DNA from: Toxonevra muliebris | Lineage: Eukaryota; Arthropoda; Insecta; Diptera; Pallopteridae | Direction of reading: 5' to 3' | Assembly (NCBI GenBank): GCA_963691655.1 | Contig: OY829328.1 | Coordinates: forward strand, 14,896,704 to 14,960,703 | Length of the DNA: 64,000 bases | Part shown: positions 1-10,392 of the stretch, piece after piece | Layout: every line of letters starts with the position of its first letter | Position numbering within the stretch: position 1 is the stretch's first letter | Position numbers and translations under genes: made by a program | The notes under the pieces: model-generated | Database searches by the model: none | Told to the model about the DNA's origin: nothing | What the model saw: the letters and a program-made list of their open reading frames with translations, nothing else

Positions 1-157
1 TGAATTATAAATCACTTTCAAGAAAACACAAAATAAATTCGTATTAACAATCAAAATTTTCTTTTACAAAACCAATTCTAAGATGTACTGTTAGCACATC
101 AAGCGTCTCAAGTTATGGCATTAGCGGGCTAGAAAAACTGAAAAAGCACAAGGCAAT

Positions 158-448
158 CTAAGCTCCAAGTCTAACGGGAAATCCAATATTCTGTAAGGCA
201 GTGAAACTTGGAATGAGATATTCAAACATTGAATTCAATTGGAAACCGTTATCTCTGAAGAATGCTACTTGTTTTTTTAGCCAGTGAGGATAAGAAACGA
301 CGATTTTTGGAAAGCTCTGAAACAAAACCAAATGTTCTTGGAATTCCCATGCCCTGAGAAACCCAGCAGGCAACATCACCAGCACAGCTATTGACTGAAA
401 TCTGCAATAGCAAAGAAGAAGAGGTAGTCTACCACACAACCGACCCAT
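158..448 (-). CDS. Unassigned open frame, possible exon
   Basis: An open frame of 96 codons that I do not recognise. It stays open upstream of the ATG used here for at least another 15 codons, so it could be part of an exon. One stretch (about residues 45-75, FPKIVVSYPHWLKKQ then a phenylalanine-rich helix) loosely resembles the leucine/proline-spaced helices of mTERF repeats, but I see only one such unit. The first 40 residues are rich in Leu, Cys and Arg and look unlike a globular domain. No splice-linked neighbouring exon was found inside the window. It may be noise. Confidence 0.15.
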   Translation of the reverse strand: MGRLCGRLPLLLCYCRFQSIAVLVMLPAGFLRAWEFQEHLVLFQSFPKIVVSYPHWLKKQVAFFRDNGFQLNSMFEYLIPSFTALQNIGFPVRLGA

Positions 449-1727
449 GACCCAAAGAAATGCAACGATTGATGTGTGATCGAAATGATTCTTGAATTTA
501 TTTTCTGGTCGATTTTTTCAAAACTATTTAATAACGCTACTGAAATTAATACCCATTAGCATATTCTATGCGAATAAGATATTAATTTTTATGATTGCTA
601 TTTTATAGAGTTAAAAATTTTAAAAATTTTCCACGACCATTTTTTGTTTGTTTTTTAGCCAATAAAAATACTTAATTTATATATTGTGTGTACTCTACGA
701 GTATATTCTGCTGCCAGTGCTGTTTTTTTTTTTTTATGTACACTTGTAGTGTAGAGGAAGATAAATCGAACCTTCCCCGGCCCCTTTCCGACCTAGAGAT
801 ACATTGTTACCTGCTGCTGCTGCTGTAAAAGAGATGGAGCAGCAACAGATGCTTGCGTAATTAATAGTTGAGCTTTTAAGCGTTCAATAAATAATAGAAA
901 ATACATACTTTTCGTTTGCAATTATTATTCATTGTTATTTTGATATTAGCAAATATTTATTGTTATTATTATTAGTATTTATTATTGTTGTTGTTGTTTG
1001 TGTGCTTCTACTGTTGTTTATATTTGCTTCAATTTATTTTTAGAACGACACAAAATAGCAACAAACTCCACATTGAAATATTTGCAAGTAATGCCAACAA
1101 AAATTCATAAAAGGGAACAATTGCAGTAAAGCAGCAGCAACAGAACAGCAGCAATAGCAACAGCAGCAGCAACAGGTAGCACTTAAATATTCGTAGATAC
1201 GTAACTGGTGGCCTTGCCTGCACTGTATATGCAATGAATGTTAATTAATCTGGTAGATAAAATATGAAATTGAAACAACAGAATTTAAGTAATTACTCGT
1301 AAAATAAAATAAATTATTTAAATTTTTAAATGTTGGGGTTGTGTTTAAATTATTATTTTATTAATTTTCAATATTGATTTAACAATAAAAAAACAATCCT
1401 TTTATAAGATTGGCAACTCAGGCAGGAGTTCATCGTGGCAAACTCATAAGCATAAATGGAGTTCACAAAGGTTTCTTCTATGACAACAACAAATATTTAT
1501 ATTATGTATTAAAAACTTTGAGTAGCCTGACAATTTTTACTTTTCCAGATTGGCTATTTTTCTAGGAACCAGTAATAACGGACCTTCTTACCATGCACTT
1601 ACCACTTATACCATAGTGACTACTGTATATACCATAGAATGTGATAAGTGTCATAATTTATCATATCTAGATTAATTTACTAACGAATTTTCTAGAAATT
1701 TATCATAGAATCTGTTTTTTTTTATAT
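449..1727. other. AT-rich intergenic, trinucleotide runs
   Basis: No gene seen. It holds poly-T tracts, TTG/GTT runs near 984-1020 and a CAG/CAA-rich run at about 1125-1175. The small open frames here are translations of these repeats. Confidence 0.6.
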
Positions 1728-1729
1728 TA

Positions 1730-2937
1730 TTGGAGTATGAATGTATAAACTCGTAATTGTGCCTGGCTTCATATCTATCATACGCGCCATTTTTTTGACA
1801 TTGACAGCTATTTTATTTCAAAGAGCGTCAAAAATACTATAAGAATTGATCTGTCAAATAATTTTCACAATTTTACAAAACTGTTTTACTATAGCTGAAA
1901 ATGTCGAATTTCGTGCCAACAAAACAACATTTGCGGGAAGTTTTAATTTGCTTCTTCCATTTAAAGAAAAACGCAACTGAAGCACATCGTTTACTCACTG
2001 AAGCTTATCCTGACTGTGCTATAGACGTTAGAATGTGTCAGGTGTGGTATGCCCGTTTCAAAAGTGATGATTTTGATGTTGAAGACAGGAAACGTTCAGG
2101 CGGACCCGAAAAAGTTCGAAGATGAAGAATTGAAGGCATTACTCGAAGAAGATTCATGTCCAACGCAACAAGAACTTGCAGAATCTTTAGGAGTTGATCA
2201 ATGAACCATTTCTAAACGATTAAAAGCATTGGGAATGATTCAAAAGCAAGGAAATTAGGTGCCGTACGAATTGAAGCCGAGAGACGTCGAACGACGATTT
2301 TTCACATGTGAATTGCTGATTGAACGACAGAAAAGAAAGGGTTTTCTGCATCGTATTGTGACTGGCGATGAAAAGTAGATACGGTACGATAACCCAAAGC
2401 GTAAAAAATCATGGGGACCGCCCGGACATGCATCAACATCAACGGCAAAGCCGTTCCAAGCTGGATCCAAGCTCATGCTGTGTATTTGGTGGGATATGAA
2501 AGTTGTCATTTATTATGAGCTGTTGATTGATGCGTTTGAGCCGAGCATTAAAGGATAAGAAGCCAGAATACAATGCTCGGCTGCATGTTGCAAGGCAAGT
2601 AAAAACATACTTGGAACGCTGAAATGGGAAGTGCTACCCCACCCGACGTATTCTACAGACATTGCTCCTTCTGATTTCCACTTGTTCCGATCGATGACAC
2701 ATGGCCTGGCTGAACAGCACTTCCGTTCTTTCGATGAACTCAAAAAATGGGTCGATTCGTGGATAGCCTCAAAGGATGAGGAGTACTTTCGAAGCGGAAT
2801 CCGTAGGCTACCAGAAATATGGGAAAAGGTTGTGGCTAACGATAGACAATACTTTAAAGAATAAATTTATAATCACTTTTTTACAATAAATGTTCAAATT
2901 ACGAAAAAAGTACGAGTTTATACATTCATACTCCCAA
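1730..2937 (+). mobile_element. mariner element, decayed, both TIRs present
   Basis: Both ends are visible. The left end at 1730 and the right end at 2937 are inverted copies that share GTATGAATGTATAAACTCG. They differ by one G near the tip. A TA dinucleotide sits immediately outside each end (1728-1729 and 2938-2939), as expected for Tc1/mariner insertion. The element is about 1.21 kb, slightly shorter than an intact mariner of about 1.29 kb, which fits an internal deletion seen in the transposase. A minus-strand frame at 2255-2509 is only the antisense of the transposase. Confidence 0.93.
1901..2864 (+). pseudogene. mariner transposase, broken
   Basis: The ATG at 1901 opens a typical mariner N-terminal helix-turn-helix region (start MSNFVPTKQHLREVLICFF). 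The frame breaks near 2095-2125. The next segments are readable in other frames: the second HTH (EELAESLGV-like), then WVPYELKPRDVERRFF and IVTGDEK with the first catalytic aspartate. A stop replaces the Trp after IVTGDEK. The block that should carry the second aspartate (HDNARPH in relatives) is missing near 2560-2590, consistent with a deletion of several dozen bases. The C-terminal part is intact from about 2631 to the stop at 2864, including the third acidic position in the HPTYSTDIAPSD block. It cannot encode an active enzyme. The family call (mariner proper, D,D34D type) is secure. The subfamily, probably mauritiana-like, is inference. Confidence 0.93.
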
Positions 2938-4046
2938 TAGTTTTATAATAGTTTAAGAAACTAATGAGTCTAAAGTCGTTTTAAAATGGTTTGAGTTTTT
3001 ATGTAAAATAATTTTTGTTTTCCTTCTATTCCTCTAGGAAGTATAGGGATGAAACTAGGCATATTGATCAGTTTCATTAATCCATTAATTACACTGTACA
3101 ACAAAAAATTTGAGAAAGGAATCTGTCAACGGCTTTATATAGATTTGGTCTTACTAAGTCGGAATCTGTTGACAGTTTTGCTCAAAGGTCAAAGAAAGAT
3201 ACTGTAATTTCTTTGATACCTGTGAAAAAGTTTTTAAGCTGAGTACACATTTTTTTTTTGCTTGACTTGCATCCCCATCTTTTTTCTTTCTTTTTATGGG
3301 GTATTTTCTTAAGAGGATTTATTAAATATCATCACATTTTGAAAGCTACACTGAAAAGAATCAATGTGTCTTCAGAGAAAAGAACAAACATAAAACAACA
3401 TCTAGAGCCCCAAAAACATGAACTGCCTCTAAACCCCCGTTAAAGGTGTACAGGAACTTCCGAAATGTCGTAATGGCGAGGAAGCTGATAGTCGAAAAAT
3501 TTCTTACTCTAATCAATCTAATTTAGAAATGTAACATTTTTAAATACTGTAAACTTTTTTTCAAATAACAATGTCCTAGAGCAATTTGGATTGTTTCAGA
3601 CCCAATAATTAAAATAGCTTTTTTTTACTGGATCATCTTCAAAAAAGAAGTCCTCAGTTAAACAACTAACCTAGAGTAGGGATGTGAACTTTGGCACACA
3701 CGTGTAAAGAGACTGTATTTTTATTTTTGATATTTTGGTCTACGAGTACTAGAGTATATTTTACTCAAGAATTTCTTAATGGTATTTTAGTTAAAAAAAA
3801 AAGAATGATTGATTACTTAGCATGACTGCATTATCCATAGTTTTCCCCTATGCTCATAAGTTCCATGGTTCGACTTCAAACGTTAAAATCATTATACGCA
3901 TTAAGCGCTTAACCCTCTAACTGCTTATCGTTAGAGTTATAGAAGCTCGTAGAATGGAACTATATTATAAAGGAAATATAAAATAAAACATAGTTTGAAA
4001 AAATTAAGTATTAAAACATCATCTCCTTGGGAAGGCTTTTGCCACA
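2938..4046. other. Intergenic, nothing recognised
   Basis: AT-rich sequence with homopolymer runs. The 61-codon frame at 3258-3443 has no recognisable content. I see no gene or repeat structure. Confidence 0.5.
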
Positions 4047-4241
4047 TTACTCCACTATACTTAATCCATTTCGGTCAGTAAAATCTAATCCATAACAAAG
4101 CAACAAAATGCTCTTTGTGCTATGTGCAATGTCAGGCTTTGAAATAATTGTCAGGTATGTCAGACCTCCAATCAATGACTGATAATTCTTGACATCCACA
4201 CTAAATTGTGACAATTCAAATCTCGTTACTTTTCTAGGCAT
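4047..4241 (-). pseudogene. Ty1/copia reverse transcriptase fragment
   Basis: A 64-codon piece reads YQSLIGGLTYLTIISKPDIA and then HSTKSI. This is the conserved C-terminal block of copia-type RVT_2 polymerases (usually Y-R/Q-S-L-I-G-x-L-x-Y-L ... R/K-P-D-I). No other Pol domain, integrase or LTR was found on either side, so it is an isolated relic. Confidence 0.75.
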
Positions 4242-4799
4242 TTGAATTGCAGCCAGTGGAGAACTTGTGGTCTTTGGTGTTTTATGGTATTACCTCCTGA
4301 TATCTTCTTCCTCTTTTATTCGCATTTATTCATGTGTTATGCCGAATCCGAACGGCGAAGTGAAAAGTATATTTCTAAAAATGAAGATCTACCAAAATAC
4401 TCGAAAAATTTAAATTTTATGAAAACATTTTTTTAAATAAAATTGCGTAAATCGTGTAGAAAAGCTTAAATATCTATCAAAAATTTTCAAAAAACAAACA
4501 TTTAGGAATATATACAAAACTTGACATTTTTTATTTTTTTTTAATTTTGTTTATAGATTTGTGATCAGCTTCCAGAAATACCCAAAAAAAAAACTGAGCC
4601 ACATCTCAAAACATATGAAAATAATCTGTCAAAATATGATAGGGAGAGCAGGTAAAATGGGAAACTCGAATATACTTCGCAAAAACTGAATTTTTAATGT
4701 ATTTTTTGGCTCATATAATCTAATTTAGATCCTGATTTTATTTGATTTGAAAAAAATAAAGTGGTAAAGTTGGTAGTTGAATAAAAAAACGTAAATTGT

Positions 4800-6467
4800 A
4801 ATTATTTTATTTATTTTAAAAAGGCTTGAAACATTAGTGCAATAAGATATACAAAAATATTTTTTAGCACAACTAATAGGAACATTAAATTAACAAATTT
4901 AATAAATTTAAAATTTAAAACAATAATGGTCAACATCCAAAATAAATATATAAAGTAAGAAATTAACATATAAAAAACAATTAAATAAAGAATACAATTA
5001 AAAAAAAAAAAAAACAATTAAATAATGAATACAATTTTGAACATTAAAACTTAATACTAATTAATCTTATTAATACTTGTGGGTCCTTTTGAGAAATATT
5101 CATGAATAGAAGATTAAAACTTTGCTATGCTAATTATTGATTTTATATGCAGGGGTAATGAGTTCCAGGTTCTTATGGTGTTAATGAAAAATAGTCACAC
5201 TAGTGTTTAAGTAATTAAAGCAAGGCATAATAAGTTGCTTGGTTCTGTTGGATTGTGCAAAGATAAGTTTATCATAGAGATACATTGGAGTTTTTGTAAG
5301 TATTAGTTTGTGAAGAAAAATGCAGTTTCTTGCTTTAAAATATTCATCTAATTCCATGCTAAGTATATCTTTTCTCCAGCTGGATATATGGTCAAATTTT
5401 TTTAACCCAAAAACATATCTAGTAGCATAGTTCAGTGCGATTTGTAGCTTATGAAGAGATTGGGAGTCAAGTACACAATACACGAGTTCAGAATACATAA
5501 CAAGCGGGGCAACAAGTTGCTTTACAAGTAATTTTCTGGTTTCCAAGGGCGTAAATTGGCGGTCATACGTAAATTTCTCAACACAAAATAAACTTTTGAC
5601 ACAACAAACTGTAGCTGCACTTGGTCCACATAAAGGGGAGGTATACCACACAGTGTAATTTTGTCTTTATGAATGGGGAGCACAAAAGATTTAGTGGCAT
5701 TAAGGCAAAGATCATTCTTCTTCGTCCATTCAAGGATGACTTTTAGGTCTTCGTTAATTCTATGACTCAGATCTTCAACAAAGCCGATGCGACGAGAAAG
5801 ATATAACTGAATATCATCGGCGTACGCATGCATTGTAACATATTTACAGACAGAGAAAATATCATTTACAAACATAGAAAAAAGAAGAGCGCCTAAAACA
5901 GATCCCTGCGAAACGCCTGACCGAACGTCTTTTCCATCAGAAAACTTGTCACCTACTTTAACGAGCTGAACTCGCCCATGCATATAGCAGCTCAGTAGCC
6001 TTGTTGCAGCTTCAGAAAAACCGAAGAAATGTTTGAGTTTATCACACAATAACACATGGTTCGCACTGTCAAACGCTTTTGAAAAGTCCAGTAAACAAAG
6101 TAAAGTCAATAAATTATTGTCATACGAAATTCTAATGTCATCTATTACTTTCAACATCGCAGTGGAACAGCTATTTCCTGGCCTAAAACCAGATTGCAGG
6201 GGGTTAAGTAGCTTTTCGTCATTTAGATGTTTCGATATTTGAGATGCCATAAGATTTTCCAACACTTTGGACAATGCAGGTAATATACTTATGGGTCGAA
6301 AATCTTTAGGTTCAATAGGATTCGAATTTTTGGCAAGTGGTATCACAATGTTTCGCTTCCACATGCTCGGAAAACAAGAGGTAGTAAAGCAATGGTTTAT
6401 TACGTGTGTTAGTGGTGTTATTACATAGGGTATAACTAATTTTAGAAATTTGGGTGATATTTCAGAA
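4800..6467 (-). mobile_element. Non-LTR retrotransposon (CR1/Jockey-like), 5'-truncated
   Basis: The element starts at about 6467 with the thumb-proximal lead-in to RT (SEISPKFLKLVIP) and continues through the RT. It ends in an AT-rich 3' UTR at about 5180-4800. On the minus strand the last bases form a short TAAA-type repeat near 4800-4817, the kind of simple 3' tail found in CR1-like elements. The 3' UTR contains a tandem duplication of a short ACAATTAAATAA-like unit at about 4974-5035. No endonuclease or ORF1 is present. Confidence 0.8.
5181..6467 (-). pseudogene. LINE reverse transcriptase, one frameshift
   Basis: The RT reads in one frame from about 6467 to about 5600. It includes DFRPISILPALSKVLE, the LDFSKAFDSANH block (first catalytic Asp), SGVSQGSVLG and the YADD catalytic box (read as HAYADDIQLYLS). 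A single frameshift at about 5600-5650 moves the C-terminal thumb domain (RKLLVKQLVAPLVMYSELVY, then ATRYVFGLKKFDHIS) into a second frame that ends at 5181. Everything needed for polymerase activity except the frame is still recognisable, so this copy looks fairly young. CR1 versus Jockey clade is not settled by eye. Confidence 0.88.
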
Positions 6468-6880
6468 TATTAAACTTGCGTCACTTTACAATTGTCACCC
6501 TGTAAATATAAGGTACATAGAAATTTATTGCGTTATTGTCTTGTCTTCCAAAAGTGGTGAAAAAGTACATACGAGTGGTCAACTTATGACCATCGATATA
6601 CTTCAATTACATTTACAATTTAATACTTTACTCGAATAACTCTAATTTCTGTTGATTGGCGTGATATCGGACCAGTGTTAGATTCTTTGAAAATTCTTTT
6701 GCATTTCGTTAGATATTCATGTAACGGTGACTATTGTTAATTAACGTTAAACACACATTTCTAAAAGTATTTATTTTATATTTAAAAGCAATTCCTGAAG
6801 TGCATGTATTTTTCATATCTCTCGACGGTAACTTCCCATTAAAAAAGGTTAAAAAACCGAATTGTTCTTAGAATGTAAAC
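6468..6880. other. Intergenic spacer between two LINE remnants
   Basis: I see nothing beyond AT-rich sequence. A 61-codon frame at 6454-6639 has no family features. Confidence 0.4.
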
Positions 6881-8560
6881 CAAATGCAAGAAGTCTTGGA
6901 CAAGATCGAGGTTTAGTGCGATCTGCAGGGTCTTTCAGTGAATCCCGGTAAAAGCACCTTAGTGCTCTTCACCAGGAAACGCAAGATGGATGGCCTGTTA
7001 CTACCAAAAATGAAGGGCGTAACACTGTAGTTGTCTTCTGAAGTTAAATATTTAGGGGTAACCTTAGATTGCAAACAGTTATAGAAGACACACGTCGAGC
7101 TGAAGGCTCGCGTGTACTAAAAGTTTCTGGCAGTTCAGGCGAGCTTTCGGCAAGACTTGGGGTCTGAATCCAGCTCTGGGATACTGGGTATACATTGCTC
7201 TTGTGAGACCTTTTGTCACGTATGCCTCTGTAGTATGGTGGAGATGAACTTTGGTTAAGTCCACAGTATCCTCTCTGACCAGGCTTCAGAGAAGTGTGTG
7301 CCTGGGTATCACTGGTGCAATGTGTACTACATCTGGTGATGCCCCCAATGCCTTGCTCGACTTGCTTCCTCTGGATCTTCAAATCCGTAAAGAAGCGATA
7401 AGAGCGGCCTACAGACTCCGATTAAATGGAGTCTGGCATATCGAGGCGGATGTAGGGCACAGTATGATATACCACCAGTTGTCAGTACAGTGCCCACTGT
7501 TCTTGATGCCCGTGGACAATCATGTGTCTTGCATCTGCTTCGGAAGAAGATATGAAGTCAGGTTCCCGAAACGTGATCAATGATTAAGTCTAGAGGTCGT
7601 ACTCCGGGGCCTTCGTCATATCTTCTATAGCGACGGATCCAAAACCTCAAACGGTACTGGATCCGGTTGGTACTTGGACGATGAGACCAAGTACCTTTTT
7701 TCCACTGGACAGATGGCGTCAGTCTTCCTAACGGAGGTTTTCGCTATCCTAGACGTGGTGAGCTAGATAATTGAGAAGAGGTGGCATGGGAAGTACATAG
7801 GTATCTGCAGTGATAGCCAAGCTGCACTGAAGGCTCCTCAAAATTGGTCAGCGAGTGTAAGGCAAAACTAAATAGTGTTGCAAACACACAACTAGTTATG
7901 TCTTATATAGGTTCCAGGATACTGTGGTATTGCAGGGAATGAACTAGCTGGTAAACTAGCTAATGAAGGCTCTGCAATCACACCATGGGGTCCTTTTCTT
8001 GGCGTAAGTTCTGGGGAGATCATGCGTTCGATCAACGATTTCGTGGGTTCTATCCATAGAGAAAGATGATCCGAGCTTGACTCCTGCAGAACCGTAAAGT
8101 GCTTCGTGAGACAAGCTAACAGGAAATCAGCGGAATTTCTTCTCAAACTGAGAAGATAGGACCTGAGATTGCTGGTGGGTGTCATCACAGGGCACAACAC
8201 ATGTGGTCAGCATATGACTAACATGGGCGTCATCACCGATCCAATTTGCCAATCGTGTCTTGAGGACGACGATACTACGGAACATTATCTTTGTAGCTGT
8301 CCGGCGTTAGCGAGAATCAGATTAAGGCTGTTGGGTAGTGATGTCTTGAGTATGAATAATGTCCATAATCTTTCTCTTCCTGAGCTTCTAAGGTTCATCA
8401 GTGAAACAAAGAAGTTCGAGGTTGAGAGACCCTAGACCTTTCTTCTTTCCATTTATCCCCACATAACTTTCCTGTCTCTCTACTCTCTTCAACTGGTTCT
8501 ATCCTTGGGTATAGCACAATAGTCCTCGTTGACTGAGTGCTATGGTTAAGTCCACCCACC
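6880..8560 (+). mobile_element. Non-LTR retrotransposon remnant (LOA/R1-like) with RNase H
   Basis: This is the 3' part of a LINE ORF2, broken by many stops and frameshifts. Readable pieces in order: the region just after the RT active site (GLSVNPGKSTLVLFTRKRK, about 6930-6990), EVKYLGVTLD (7043), LQRSVCLGITGAM with the following PLDLQIRKEAIRAAYRL (7270-7430), then RNase H signatures FYSDGSKT (about 7624) and VPGYCGIAGNELA (about 7910). It closes with a Cys/His tail ICQSCLEDDDTTEHYLCSCP (8246-8305) and LSLPELLRFISETKKF. RT plus RNase H plus the terminal C-x2-C-H-C tail is typical of the LOA/R1/I group. The copy is 5'-truncated, with no endonuclease and no RT core, and it is inactive. Confidence 0.85.
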
Positions 8561-10329
8561 CACAACTCTAACTCTAAAATATATCTAACAAAAAAGCTTG
8601 GAATTCTTCTTCTGAAAAAGTAAGAAAATCGCCAAGGAAGGTTCTGAACCTACTGAAAATACTATACTTCAAAAATATTAAAATGTTAATAAAAAAAAAT
8701 TACAAAATTTCTCTTGGAAAAAACATTTTACTTTTATGATAATTAAGTAGTGGAATGCCAATATTTGAGTATAACACAGTATTAGTTCACCATACCTTAC
8801 AAAAAATTTAATAATTTGCACAAACGTGGTTAAGGTTACTGGCAAAACACAAACAACATATTCACACATACATACACACACACTCACTCACACTAATTGA
8901 CGAATGTGTGTGCCAAAGAGCGTCAAAGTAAAATAGCATTACTGTCTGGCGACATTATAGTACAATAAAAATGATTATGGTCGGATTCGGAAATGCCAAT
9001 CGCGTGAACAAAAAGTCAAAAAGAAGACTGAAGACTGAATATGAATGTATGGTGCGGAGCTGGCAGTTGTGCATGTGGTGGTAGTAGTACTTGTTATGGT
9101 TACTGACTGCATTTGTCGATGTTAAGAGAAACAACGTGAGTCATCCGAGCTAACAAAGCAACATAGGTTAACGAAACCCTTTTTTCTCTCATGCAGAACT
9201 TGTGTATGTACGTGTAGATATCCATGCACGTTTTTTTTTTGTTTTATAAGAGTATGGACCTCACAAGCGCCACCGATATTTAAAAGAAAAGCTGAAAGTA
9301 AGATGAGAAGACCAGCAGACAATGTTCTTCTTGTTTCATTTTTATCCATGCCATGGAAAAATTTCGTTGCGGAATTCGCGCAATTGCAGCAGGCAGCAGA
9401 GTGATGAGTGGTGCGCTTTGCAATTTTACTGCGTGCTGCTCCAAAACTTCAACGACGACGACTACAAATACGAAAACTATTATTGGTGCTATCTGCTGGC
9501 ACATGTCATTGCATTCCATGTTGAGCCTTCGAGAGATAACTCTTGGAAACATTTAAGCAAAGGTCTCTACTATAATGTTAAGGCGCTTTTGTTTTTTACC
9601 TTTAAGTTTGTTGTTTTTTTGCGACCGTGCAGACACAAACAGGATCGCAACATTGCACAACAAACAAATCGTGCAACAGCAATGCACAAGCAACAAGCAT
9701 ACACGTACATACACAAGTATCCGTCTCGTACATATGAAAGCACCTGGTTGATCTCAGTTTGATCGGACAACATTTTTAATTCAAAGTTTCTTCTTCTTCT
9801 TCACATGTGCTGTTTGTTGTTGTTGTTGTTGTGAGTTGTTGTTCTGATGTTCATCTGCAATTGATGTTTTATTGTTGTTGTTGTTATGGCTTTTGCCACA
9901 AATCAATAACATTCATTCATGGTTGCATGTTTCTTTGTTTAAGATGCTTGTCGCTTCTTTATCGCATTGTAATTGGTTGGCAAATTCTTTTTATTATTTG
10001 TTTGTTATGGCATTTTTTTTCTTTTTTGTTTTAGTGGTTACATGGTTAAGCTTCTCTTCCAAAGCTATTAATTAAATTATGTCCATGCCAAAAATCTGCC
10101 TACTACCCAAAATGTCTTCTTTTTTTATAACATACAAATATGGGGTGCTCTGTGGAGGGACCATGGTTCAAGATTAAAATAATTTACCGTTTACGAATTT
10201 TGTATCTACACAGTTTTTTTTTGTTGTTCTACTGCTGCTACTATCCCCCGTAATTCCTTGGTAACTATATTCTTCAACAATTAAGATTTATGGCGACTGA
10301 TTTCATTTTTCCCACATGTTATGATATTC
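8561..10329. other. Low-complexity intergenic region
   Basis: It contains CA-rich repeats near 8865-8895 and GTT runs near 9807-9890. Several overlapping open frames around 9122-10075, the longest 146 codons at 9322-9762, change strand freely and carry repeat-derived residues such as runs of Val, Cys and Leu. I do not regard any as a gene. Confidence 0.5.
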
Positions 10330-10392
10330 CCTCACCAGATTTACAAGATTTCTTTAAGCAATTGGTGACGAACTCTTGTAAATCTGGTGAGG
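10330..10392. repeat. Perfect 19-bp inverted repeat with 25-bp loop
   Basis: The left arm, CCTCACCAGATTTACAAGA at 10330-10348, is matched without mismatch by its reverse complement at 10374-10392. The loop is 25 bases. No other gene or element is recognised around it. A perfect stem of this size is unlikely to arise by chance in decayed intergenic DNA. It could be the core of a very short MITE, a small-RNA hairpin or a structured terminator-like site. Confidence 0.85.

Noticed and set aside
9322..9762. A 146-codon open frame
   Set aside because: It overlaps other frames on both strands, has no domain, and lies in low-complexity DNA; no splice-linked partner exon was found.
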